Assembly: GCA_040752395.1 (NCBI GenBank)
Contig: JBFMHD010000156.1
Span: 1 to 6,537, forward strand
From: JBFMHD01 sp040752395 [NCBI: Candidatus Hydrogenedentota bacterium]
GTDB lineage: Bacteria > JBFMHD01
Reading direction: 5' to 3'
DNA length: 6,537 nucleotides
Both the position numbers and the translations under genes were made by a program. The notes beneath the pieces were generated by a model. It ran no database searches. It was not told the DNA's origin and saw only the letters and a program-made list of their open reading frames with translations. Shown here piece by piece: positions 1 to 5,941 of this stretch (the stretch's first letter is position 1; each line of letters begins with the position of its first letter).

Positions 1-70
1 GGTAGACGCAACGGACTTAAAATCCGTCGGGGTCTTGTGCCCTGTGCCGGTTCAATTCCGGCCTCCGGCA
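1..70 (+). tRNA. tRNA-Leu (anticodon UAA), 5' end cut off by the window
   Basis: This is the 3' four-fifths of a class II tRNA; the 5' acceptor strand and the start of the D arm lie before base 1. The D loop retains GGTAGACGC at 1-9. The anticodon stem pairs 11-15 with 23-27, and the 7-base loop 16-22 holds TAA at 18-20, so the tRNA reads UUA (and probably UUG) leucine codons. A long variable arm (about 28-45), typical of Leu/Ser/Tyr tRNAs, follows. The T stem pairs 46-50 with 58-62 around the loop TTCAATT. The 3' acceptor strand CTCCGGC is at 63-69, with discriminator A at 70. The next bases are GCT, so CCA is not encoded and must be added after transcription. Confidence 0.95.
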
Positions 71-176
71 GCTGATTAAACCACCAAGGAATTGAACGGA
101 CATTTTGCGCCGAGCGGATAGTCAATTCCAGCTGTAGTCTTGAAAGATTGAAAGATTAGATTTCGTAAAGCCGGAT
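71..176. other. Spacer between tRNA-Leu and the converging GT9 gene, with short repeats
   Basis: I see no gene here. Bases 88-97 (GGAATTGAAC) are the exact reverse complement of 50-59 in the tRNA T arm, and TCAATTCC recurs at 122-129, forming an 8-bp inverted repeat with 88-95. An 8-bp unit, TTGAAAGA, occurs twice in tandem at 140-155. The 9-mer GCTGTAGTC at 131-139 also occurs at 3474-3482 inside the long palindrome, so this spacer may hold a decayed piece of the same repeat family. There is no hairpin followed by a T run, so I do not call a terminator for either flanking gene. Confidence 0.5.
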
Positions 177-1226
177 TTATCCACCCATTTTACTGATAAA
201 TATTCTTAAAGCGTTTTCTACTTCAGCGACAGTTATACTTTTAATACATTGCGGGTCTTTGCAGAAAGTATTCAGGCAAGGATTAATATCACCTTTTTTT
301 CTATCAAGATAAGGACAATTATAGTACCCACTGATGCCTACAGAATCTTTATCGAGCTCAACCACATCTGGGCAAGTTGGGCCGAACAAACCAATTACAG
401 GGGTGTTAACTGCTCTTGATATATGTAAGGGTCCTGTATCATTCGTTATCAGGAGATCAAGTTGTTTTATAAATGCTACAGTTTCTCTTAAATCAATATT
501 CTCAATTAAAGTAATGTCAGGAAATAGCCCTTTACAACTAATTACAAATTCTTTTGATTCACGTGGGCCTAAAAGAAGATAAAATTCTATTTCAGGTGAT
601 TCAAACTTATCTACAATATTTCTAAAATAAAAAAGAGGCCACATTTTTGCATGCCAGCCTGCTCCTGGAAAAATCCCTATTTTTAATCTCTTATCTGAAA
701 CATCGCTGAATAATCTTTTAACTCTCTGAATCTCTTCTTCCCGTAAATAAATACGCGGGTATAAATTTCTACTTTTAATATTCAGTGTTTTTAGAAATTC
801 ATTTATCTTGGACGATAAATGCGGGGAAAGATTATGAAGGAATACAAATTTGTCATATATTATATTTCGCAAATGCTTTTTTTTATAAAGGCCAATTTTA
901 AGTTTTGCTTTAGATAGAAGAGATAAAAAAGCTGAACGTGTATTACCTATTAAGTCTATACAATAATCATATTTACAAAAAAGAAGTTCTTTATAGAAAG
1001 TAAACAAAGAAAATCTATTTAATATTTTTTCGTAAATATATTCTTTTTTAGGTAATATATGAATTTTATCGATATATGGATTATACTGCAATATAGGATA
1101 CGAATAAGGTTTTGTAATAACGGTTAAATGGGTATCCTTGAAGCTGGATTTAATTTCTTCAAAAAGAGGTGTCGAAGAGATAACATCCCCAATAAGTCCC
1201 CAGTTGATGATGAGAAATTTATCCAT
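177..1226 (-). CDS. Glycosyltransferase family 9 (ADP-heptose:LPS heptosyltransferase-like)
   Basis: The 349-residue product has normal GT9 length and is probably a cytoplasmic, membrane-peripheral GT-B enzyme that transfers a sugar, classically L-glycero-D-manno-heptose from ADP-heptose, to a lipid-linked acceptor. The N-terminal domain opens with a glycine-rich loop containing G13-D14 and then STP at 18-20. The DLIGNTRSA segment (91-99) is typical of the family. The C-terminal nucleotide-sugar domain shows PGAG (187-190), K194 with WP at 196-197, LLLGPRES (217-224), NDTGPLH (262-268) and FGPT (281-284). Four C-terminal cysteines (304, 317, 322, 327) follow a pattern common in this family. 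The donor sugar cannot be read from sequence. The ATG at 1226 fits the family N-terminus, but no Shine-Dalgarno sequence precedes it. A promoter candidate ends 9 bases upstream, suggesting a leaderless or nearly leaderless message. It is transcribed divergently from the GT2 gene. Confidence 0.92.
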   Translation of the reverse strand: MDKFLIINWGLIGDVISSTPLFEEIKSSFKDTHLTVITKPYSYPILQYNPYIDKIHILPKKEYIYEKILNRFSLFTFYKELLFCKYDYCIDLIGNTRSAFLSLLSKAKLKIGLYKKKHLRNIIYDKFVFLHNLSPHLSSKINEFLKTLNIKSRNLYPRIYLREEEIQRVKRLFSDVSDKRLKIGIFPGAGWHAKMWPLFYFRNIVDKFESPEIEFYLLLGPRESKEFVISCKGLFPDITLIENIDLRETVAFIKQLDLLITNDTGPLHISRAVNTPVIGLFGPTCPDVVELDKDSVGISGYYNCPYLDRKKGDINPCLNTFCKDPQCIKSITVAEVENALRIFISKMGG

Positions 1227-1235
1227 AATAATTTT

Positions 1236-1264
1236 ATATTAAACATAAAGTGTTTAATTGACAA
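1236..1264 (-). promoter_or_regulatory. Candidate sigma70-type promoter for the GT9 gene
   Basis: Read on the - strand, TTGTCA (1264-1259, 5 of 6 matches to TTGACA) is followed by a 17-base spacer and TAATAT (1241-1236, 4 of 6 to TATAAT). Transcription would begin almost at the ATG at 1226, which agrees with the missing ribosome binding site. The region is so AT-rich that -10 matches arise easily by chance, so the call rests mainly on the -35 box and the exact spacing. Confidence 0.4.
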
Positions 1265-1286
1265 GTATTAATATTTTATAGATTAT
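1258..1286 (+). promoter_or_regulatory. Candidate sigma70-type promoter for the GT2/Wzy-like operon
   Basis: A perfect TTGACA (1258-1263) is followed by a 17-base spacer and GATTAT (1281-1286, 4 of 6 to TATAAT). The transcript would start near 1293 and carry the Shine-Dalgarno AAGGAAG (1301-1307) to the ATG at 1314. The -35 box shares five bases with that of the opposing GT9 promoter candidate, so RNA polymerase could not hold both at once. This is a motif reading only. Confidence 0.45.
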
Positions 1287-1294
1287 TAATATTT
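1266..1294. repeat. 11-bp direct repeat TATTAATATTT in the divergent promoter region
   Basis: TATTAATATTT occurs at 1266-1276 and again at 1284-1294, 18 bp start to start, and each copy contains the palindrome TATTAATA. The first lies in the spacer of the + promoter candidate and the second overlaps its -10. This could be an operator for a dimeric regulator, or simply low-complexity AT sequence. No known regulator site is recognised. Confidence 0.4.
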
Positions 1295-1313
1295 AATACA
1301 AAGGAAGACTTTT

Positions 1314-2288
1314 ATGCGATATGATGGTGTAACCATTTTGATAACAAACTGGAATGGTAAAAAATTAATCTTACCCTGTATCAGAGATGCAATCAATTCA
1401 GCTAATCTTTACAAAGGTCCAGTAGAGTTATTAGTTATTGATGATTTTTCTTCTGATGATTCTGTCTCCGCCATACAACAGGAGTTCCCTTCTGTAAATA
1501 TTTTTGTAAATGAAAAAAATCTTGGTGTTGGTGGCGCTATCAATGTGGGATTTGAAAAAGCTATGTATGACTATGTTATCTTATTAAATAACGATTGTTA
1601 CCTCCGAGGTGATTATATTACACCTATGATGGATACGATTAACAGATTTAACCCTCAAAGGGTCTTTGCTGTTATGAGCAGGGTATATGAGAATGATAGT
1701 GAAACTCCTGGTGGTGGTCTTTCGAGAGCATATATACATTATGGTTTACTAAGGGTCAGATGGGCAACCGAAGGAAAATATTTAGAAAAAGAGAGTTATA
1801 CATTTTACGCTACTTCAGGTGCTATGTTCAGCAAAAAAAAATGGTTAGAGTTAGGCGGCATGGACCCTTTGTTTAAACCGTTTTATTCTGAGGATGTCGA
1901 CATCTCTTACCGAGCATGGAAACGCGGCTGGTTGATAATTTATCAGCCAAAATCCAAATTAATACACAATCAAGGGACTACAATAAAATCTAATTTTTCT
2001 AAAAAATTAATAAGATTCAGTTCGCAAAAAAATAGATTTCTTTTCTTTTATAAAAATATGGATGATTTTCTATTCAATCTAAATCACTGGTCTGTAATTT
2101 TTTTCAGATTACTTGAGTTTTTTATTAAATGCGATTTTAAAGTGATTATTGAGATTATTAAAATGTGGAGTAAATTCCCGTATTTTAATAATCATAAACA
2201 AAAAGAAAATTTACAAAGAAGATTGACTGATAGAGACATATTAAGTATATCTTCAAAATGGTATTTTACCAATGCTCCAACAAAGTAA
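1314..2288 (+). CDS. Glycosyltransferase family 2 (GT-A fold), polysaccharide biosynthesis
   Basis: The 324-residue product is an inverting GT-A glycosyltransferase of the kind often annotated as rhamnosyltransferase-like. It would transfer a sugar from a nucleotide donor to a growing glycan on the cytoplasmic face of the membrane. Visible motifs are the first strand with TNWNG (11-15), the nucleotide-binding acidic pair VIDD (41-44), NLGVGGAINVG (69-79), the DxD-equivalent LNND (91-94), SGAMF (168-172), and GG-D-P followed by YSED (191-194), where the ED pair normally supplies the catalytic base. The C-terminal third (230-324) is basic and aromatic, with amphipathic stretches that could lie on the membrane but no clear transmembrane helix. 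AAGGAAG at 1301-1307 sets the ATG six bases downstream. The 3' end overlaps the next gene by 17 bases, implying one operon. The donor and linkage are unknown. Confidence 0.92.
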   Translation: MRYDGVTILITNWNGKKLILPCIRDAINSANLYKGPVELLVIDDFSSDDSVSAIQQEFPSVNIFVNEKNLGVGGAINVGFEKAMYDYVILLNNDCYLRGDYITPMMDTINRFNPQRVFAVMSRVYENDSETPGGGLSRAYIHYGLLRVRWATEGKYLEKESYTFYATSGAMFSKKKWLELGGMDPLFKPFYSEDVDISYRAWKRGWLIIYQPKSKLIHNQGTTIKSNFSKKLIRFSSQKNRFLFFYKNMDDFLFNLNHWSVIFFRLLEFFIKCDFKVIIEIIKMWSKFPYFNNHKQKENLQRRLTDRDILSISSKWYFTNAPTK

Positions 2289-3480
2289 AAAAATTACAAA
2301 ATTATTATTGCTACTATTTTTCTTCTTTCTACCAATCTCAATCACTCTGTCCGAGATTTTTGGTTTCTTATCTTTTCTAACAGCTATTTTTATTATGGTT
2401 CAGCATAATACACCATATTACAAACCATCGAAAAATATTGTAATCTCTTTAACATTACTTATTTTAATGCTGATACTATCTGTAGTTTTTTCTAAAGATA
2501 CAGGTTTGAGTCTGAATTACTTGAAAAGACACTGGAAACTTTTGATACCTGTAGGTGTTTTTTTACTTGTAAGCATTGATAATGATTTTTTTATTAAAAT
2601 TATAAAATCATTTCTTTGTGGTATTATTTTATCTATCATAGCCATTATTATCTCAGAATTTTTTTCAATTGAATTTTTAGATAATTACGATTTTTCTTAT
2701 GGTTTCTTAAGAAAGAATGCTGCCGGAGTTATGTATATCTATGCCGGGATATGGACGGCTATATCTATTATGAAAAAAGATTTAATAAAGTATATAGTTT
2801 TTATTTTAACTCTGGGTCTGTTAGTTCTTCTTGATATAAGAGAATCGGTTTGTGGTTTCCTGACTGCTATGATTACTTATTTTGTTTTATCAAATAAAAA
2901 AGTAATAATCACTTGTTGTGTTATCATATTAGTTATAGGTATCTTGTTTACAGGCAAAGGTAAATATTTTATAAGGGGAGATAATGGTTCTATTACTGGC
3001 AATGTTCTTGACAGATTCGGTGCCTGGAACAGATGTTTTGAATTATGGAAGAAAAATCCTGTCTTTGGTCTTGGAATGAGTGTATTTGATAAAATTAATC
3101 ACGATTTTATCTGGGAGAGAAAAGGATTTATTAAATCAGGTCCAATCACACCTCATTCTATGTATATCAAAGTTCTCATTGATGGCGGTATAGTTGGCAT
3201 ATCATTATTTGCTGGATTCTTATTTTATCTTTTAAAAGAATTACACAGCCTATTCTATTCTATTAAAGATAATGAGTTGTTAAGAGGTGTATGGTTATCA
3301 TTATTTTCAAGTTTTACAGGTTTTTTAACAGTGGGGTTTTTCAACGAATGTTTTACAGATGCTGAGGTTTTCTTACTTGTATTCAGTTTTTACAGTGCTG
3401 GTGTGGCTTATTTGAACGTTAACTACACACTTCAGATTGCAGACTACGGGCTACGGGCTACGGACTCCAGCCGGCTGTAG
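2272..3480 (+). CDS. O-antigen ligase/polymerase-like membrane protein (Wzy/WaaL superfamily)
   Basis: The 402-residue product has roughly ten to twelve hydrophobic segments, including about 10-43, 56-74, 108-131, 150-188, 193-227, 304-322, 337-358 and 363-382. The largest hydrophilic loop (about 228-300) is where the Wzy_C domain active region sits. Within it, R248 and W252 precede NPVFGLG (262-268), and PHSMYIKVLIDGG with H295 follows; these are hallmarks of O-antigen ligases and polymerases. The family joins undecaprenyl-linked glycans to each other or to lipid A-core in the periplasm, and the two roles cannot be separated by sequence alone. The start overlaps the GT2 gene by 17 bases with no good Shine-Dalgarno sequence, so coupled translation is likely. 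The last 12 codons (residues 391-402) and the TAG stop lie in a palindromic heptamer repeat, so the natural C-terminus probably ended earlier, soon after the last membrane helix. Confidence 0.85.
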   Translation: MLQQSKKITKLLLLLFFFFLPISITLSEIFGFLSFLTAIFIMVQHNTPYYKPSKNIVISLTLLILMLILSVVFSKDTGLSLNYLKRHWKLLIPVGVFLLVSIDNDFFIKIIKSFLCGIILSIIAIIISEFFSIEFLDNYDFSYGFLRKNAAGVMYIYAGIWTAISIMKKDLIKYIVFILTLGLLVLLDIRESVCGFLTAMITYFVLSNKKVIITCCVIILVIGILFTGKGKYFIRGDNGSITGNVLDRFGAWNRCFELWKKNPVFGLGMSVFDKINHDFIWERKGFIKSGPITPHSMYIKVLIDGGIVGISLFAGFLFYLLKELHSLFYSIKDNELLRGVWLSLFSSFTGFLTVGFFNECFTDAEVFLLVFSFYSAGVAYLNVNYTLQIADYGLRATDSSRL

Positions 3481-3502
3481 TCCGTAGCCTGTAGCCTGTC
3501 CT
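3433..3502. repeat. Heptamer-built 54-bp near-perfect palindrome at the end of the wzy/waaL-like gene
   Basis: Bases 3446-3499 form an inverted repeat centred between 3472 and 3473, and 24 of 27 base pairs match. The exceptions are 3467/3478 (C/T) and two G/T pairs (3455/3490 and 3448/3497) that could wobble in RNA. The core CAGCCGGCTG (3468-3477) is perfectly palindromic. From 3433 the sequence divides into ten 7-bp units: CAGATTG, CAGACTA, CGGGCTA twice, CGGACTC, then the inverted forms CAGCCGG, CTGTAGT, CCGTAGC, CTGTAGC, CTGTCCT. It is visibly richer in G+C than its surroundings. It supplies the stop codon (3478-3480) of the membrane protein gene. The transcript would fold into a long hairpin, but no T run follows, so a classic intrinsic terminator is not supported. 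Confidence 0.85.
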
Positions 3503-3517
3503 GATACCTCTCACTTC

Positions 3518-3594
3518 TTCCGTTATCTTGCTTCTTGCATCTTGCTTCTTTCGTTATCTTTCTTTTCCGTTATCTTGCCTCTTGCCCCTTGCTT
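3518..3594. repeat. Heptameric CTTGCNN short tandem repeat array
   Basis: Three 7-bp units stand in tandem at 3527-3547 (CTTGCTT, CTTGCAT, CTTGCTT), and three more at 3574-3594 (CTTGCCT, CTTGCCC, CTTGCTT). The nonamer CGTTATCTT occurs at 3521-3529, 3552-3560 and 3568-3576, and the longer TTCCGTTATCTTGC occurs at 3518-3531 and 3565-3578. The + strand is almost purely pyrimidine here. No coding sequence is seen in the 160 bases from 3481 to 3640. The array ends about 46 bases before the next gene, leaving an AT-rich stretch (3595-3627) that could hold a promoter. Heptameric short tandem repeats are known between genes in some cyanobacteria; that is an analogy and does not identify the host. Confidence 0.8.
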
Positions 3595-3640
3595 CTATTT
3601 GATATTATTATAGTTACAAAGTTTTTCAGAGGAAATTTAT

Positions 3641-4438
3641 ATGGAATCTATTGTTATAGAGAATTGTCCTGTATGCGAAAATAAAGAATCAGAAAAGTAT
3701 TGTGAAGGAGATTGGTGGGAATATGTAAAATGCAAGAAATGCGAACTCTTATATTTGAAAAAAAGACTCCCGACATCAAAGATGTATAAGTCTTACAGCG
3801 GTGGTCTACTTAAAGAAATAAGACGAAAATTAACATACCCATTTAGAAAATCAAAAACATTTAAAAATCTTGAAACATCACTTGCAAGATGTGAAATCAT
3901 TGTTGATGAAATAGAAAATTTTGTTTATCCACCGGGAAAGCTGCTTGACATAGGCTGCAACAAGGGATATCTAATCGCTACCTCTTTGTGCAGAGGGTGG
4001 GATGCTTATGGAATAGAACTTATTCCTGAATTGCCAATGGTGATTAAGCGAGAGTTCTGTCTTGAAAATAAAATATTTATAGGTGACATCTCAAGAAATC
4101 ACAATTATTTTGAGGATAATTTCTTTGACTGCGTCTCGCTTATAGATATGATAGAACATTTTGAAAAGCCGGTTTCTGATTTAAATAATTTAAACAGAAT
4201 CCTTAAAAATAACCGTATCCTTTTTATACAAACCCCTGATTTTAATAATATTCTATCAAAAATATATAGAAGTGCGTGGGGCGGCCTTAATCCCTGCGAA
4301 CATCTCTGTATATACAATATCAACTCAATTAAATATCTTTTAGATAAAACAAATTATAAACTCATCAAACTAAAAAGTGGCATTGATAAATATTGCGGTA
4401 ATATGGTTGTCATTGCTGAAAAATTGTCTAATGTATGA
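3641..4438 (+). CDS. Class I SAM-dependent methyltransferase with N-terminal zinc-ribbon
   Basis: The 265-residue product begins with a probable structural zinc site made of C9/C12 and C31/C34. A Rossmann methyltransferase domain follows: motif I is LLDIGCNKG (101-109), the SAM-ribose acidic residue is E126 in YGIELIPE, motif IV is around D169-MIEH, and the following strand is ILFIQTPD (193-200). This arrangement is common in methyltransferases of polysaccharide clusters and resembles sugar C-methyltransferases such as the NovU/TylC3 type, but the C-terminal domain of those larger enzymes is absent. The substrate is therefore open: a sugar nucleotide, a glycan or a lipid carrier. The Shine-Dalgarno AGAGGA at 3628-3633 supports the ATG. 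The stop overlaps the next start (ATGA, 4435-4438), indicating coupled translation. This is the first gene of a three-methyltransferase run. Confidence 0.88.
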   Translation: MESIVIENCPVCENKESEKYCEGDWWEYVKCKKCELLYLKKRLPTSKMYKSYSGGLLKEIRRKLTYPFRKSKTFKNLETSLARCEIIVDEIENFVYPPGKLLDIGCNKGYLIATSLCRGWDAYGIELIPELPMVIKREFCLENKIFIGDISRNHNYFEDNFFDCVSLIDMIEHFEKPVSDLNNLNRILKNNRILFIQTPDFNNILSKIYRSAWGGLNPCEHLCIYNINSIKYLLDKTNYKLIKLKSGIDKYCGNMVVIAEKLSNV

Positions 4439-5163
4439 ACAAAGAAGAGATAACTGTTTTTAATTTAATAAAAGAATCAAATAAAGGCAGAGTTATTGAG
4501 TTATGTCCTGGTTTTGGAAATCTCGCCGAAGAATTAAAATCAACTGGATTTCGAGTATTCACCGCTGATATCGAGCCATCAAACCTGCAAAAAAAAGATA
4601 TACCGATAATTAAAGCTGATATGAATAAACAACTACCATTTAAAGATAGTTCAGCTGATTATATCATATGTCTTGGTTCTATAGAGCATCTGGAAACACA
4701 ATATAATTTTACAAAAGAAATAAAAAGAGTTTTAAAAAATAGCGGCAAATTTTTATTATCAACGCCTAATATATTAAATCTTGCAAGCAGATTAAGATAT
4801 TTATTAACAGGTTTTTATTCTCTTGCTGAAAGACCCTGCCCTGAAAATAACAAAAAAAATTATTTTATTGAACATATCTACCCCCTGACCTATTATCAAT
4901 TACGCCATATGATTCATACCGCTGGTTTAAAAATAACAAAACTAACTTCTGACAGAAAACGCAAAAGTTGCATCTTCTTATTATGGCTATATCCATTAAT
5001 ACTTTTTATTACTTATATCGCTTTAATAAAAGAACCAGATCCCAGACAAAAAGAAATTAATAAAATGATATTAAAAGACTTATTATCTTTAACAATTCTT
5101 ACAGGTAGAAATTTAATTATCGAAGCAGAAAAAAATGAAAATAGTAGATATAGATTTATTTAA
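4435..5163 (+). CDS. Class I SAM-dependent methyltransferase with C-terminal hydrophobic segment
   Basis: The 242-residue product carries a Methyltransf_11-type Rossmann core. Motif I is IELCPGFGNL (21-30), an acidic residue at D45 ends the second strand, KADMNKQLPF (60-69) covers the adenine-binding turn, and ICLGSIEHLE (78-87) is motif IV. STPNILNLASRLRYLLTG (109-126) is a segment I associate with methyltransferases in glycan clusters. Residues about 180-197 are strongly hydrophobic (IFLLWLYPLILF and onward) and could anchor the enzyme at the inner membrane, near lipid-linked substrates. It starts inside the previous gene's stop (4-base ATGA overlap) and runs 29 bases into the next gene. 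The target is unknown; O-methylation of a sugar in the glycan is the simplest guess. Confidence 0.88.
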   Translation: MNKEEITVFNLIKESNKGRVIELCPGFGNLAEELKSTGFRVFTADIEPSNLQKKDIPIIKADMNKQLPFKDSSADYIICLGSIEHLETQYNFTKEIKRVLKNSGKFLLSTPNILNLASRLRYLLTGFYSLAERPCPENNKKNYFIEHIYPLTYYQLRHMIHTAGLKITKLTSDRKRKSCIFLLWLYPLILFITYIALIKEPDPRQKEINKMILKDLLSLTILTGRNLIIEAEKNENSRYRFI

Positions 5164-5941
5164 CTGTGATAATTTATTTAATGCTACCTACCTCTCTATT
5201 CTTGAATCAATCTACAACTTTGTTAATAAGAAATTTATAAAAGAGCCTCCTTTCAGACCACTTGTAATCGGTCATGGAAATTTTAGGATCGCTGATATGG
5301 AACCTGGCAAACACTGGGAGTATCCTTATGCAATCCTTAATTCTGATCTACAGCCGGGGATGGAAATAATTGATTGTGGTGCTGGAAGAGGTCTTCTGCA
5401 GTTTTATCTTGCAAAACTCGGTTGTAAGGTAACTTCTATTGATAAAAAGACCTTCCACTCAAAAAAATTGCAACGTTTTTATAGCTTTTTAAACAAAATA
5501 GCGATCAAAATAAAAAAAGACCCATCATATTTTATTAACAGGTCATCCAGAAAGTTAGGGGTTAACGTAAATTTTATAAATACCTCTATCGACGATATGC
5601 CATTCCCGGCCAGGTCTTTTGACAGAGTTTTTTGTATCTCTGTTATTGAGCATATTCCCGAGAAACATCGAATTACAAACATTGTAAAAATGTTAAACGT
5701 TTTAAAAAAAGGTGGTAAAATGGTTTTAACGTTTGATTATAGTCCTTATGGCGATAGTGGATCTATCTCGGATATAGAATTAAAAAAAATTATTGAATGC
5801 ATAGATAGCGGATATAAATTCGATAAAGCAAAATATTTTAGTAACTGGGATGATTATATCGCTGGCGTTAATCGTGTTCTTGGACTGAATTTAAAATATA
5901 CGAGTCTCGGTATGGTCATAGTAAACCAACACACCAATTGA
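5135..5941 (+). CDS. Class I SAM-dependent methyltransferase, third of the tandem trio
   Basis: The 268-residue product has an N-terminal extension of about 70 residues before the SAM domain, containing GHGNFRIADM (46-55) and the aromatic WEYPYAIL (61-68). Motif I is IIDCGAGRGLL (78-88), D103 follows the second strand, SIDDMPFP (151-158) is the adenine-binding turn, and CISVIEHIPE (167-176) precedes LKKGGKMVLTFDY (190-202). These are standard methyltransferase landmarks. The insertion at about 105-140 is rich in lysine, arginine and aromatic residues and may serve substrate or membrane contact. The ATG at 5135 overlaps the preceding gene by 29 bases and lacks a strong Shine-Dalgarno sequence, so re-initiation is likely. 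No other start before the conserved region looks better. The substrate is unknown. It ends inside the left arm of an inverted repeat shared with the converging gene. Confidence 0.87.
   Translation: MKIVDIDLFNCDNLFNATYLSILESIYNFVNKKFIKEPPFRPLVIGHGNFRIADMEPGKHWEYPYAILNSDLQPGMEIIDCGAGRGLLQFYLAKLGCKVTSIDKKTFHSKKLQRFYSFLNKIAIKIKKDPSYFINRSSRKLGVNVNFINTSIDDMPFPARSFDRVFCISVIEHIPEKHRITNIVKMLNVLKKGGKMVLTFDYSPYGDSGSISDIELKKIIECIDSGYKFDKAKYFSNWDDYIAGVNRVLGLNLKYTSLGMVIVNQHTN

Noticed and set aside
1-176. Phage or island attachment site at the tRNA 3' end
   Set aside because: Only 8-10 base matches are present in the window, no second copy of the tRNA end is visible, and there is no integrase gene. It is kept as a low-interest observation only.
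334-582. 82-codon open frame on the + strand
   Set aside because: It lies wholly inside the GT9 gene on the opposite strand. The product shows no recognisable domain, and the GT9 motifs on the other strand are clear.
2272-2288. Frameshift joining the GT2 and Wzy/WaaL-like genes into one protein
   Set aside because: Both proteins are complete for their families, and a 17-base overlap is ordinary for coupled genes.
3446-3510. Rho-independent terminator from the long palindrome
   Set aside because: The hairpin is strong, but the sequence after it is mixed and has no T run, so only a repeat is called.
3518-3594. CRISPR array
   Set aside because: The units are 7-14 bp with no constant repeat of CRISPR length and no unique spacers of regular size, and no cas gene is present.
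3582-3608. Promoter for the methyltransferase operon (TTGCCC at 3582-3587, TATTAT at 3603-3608)
   Set aside because: The spacer is only 15 bases and the -35 match is part of the CTTGCNN repeat. TATAGT at 3609-3614 is a better -10 but lacks a properly spaced -35. A promoter probably exists here but cannot be placed.
4105-4323. 72-codon open frame on the - strand
   Set aside because: It is antisense to the conserved SAM-binding part of the first methyltransferase, with no domain or ribosome binding site of its own.
5479-5682. 67-codon open frame on the - strand
   Set aside because: It is antisense to the third methyltransferase across its conserved motifs, so it is best explained as a shadow frame.
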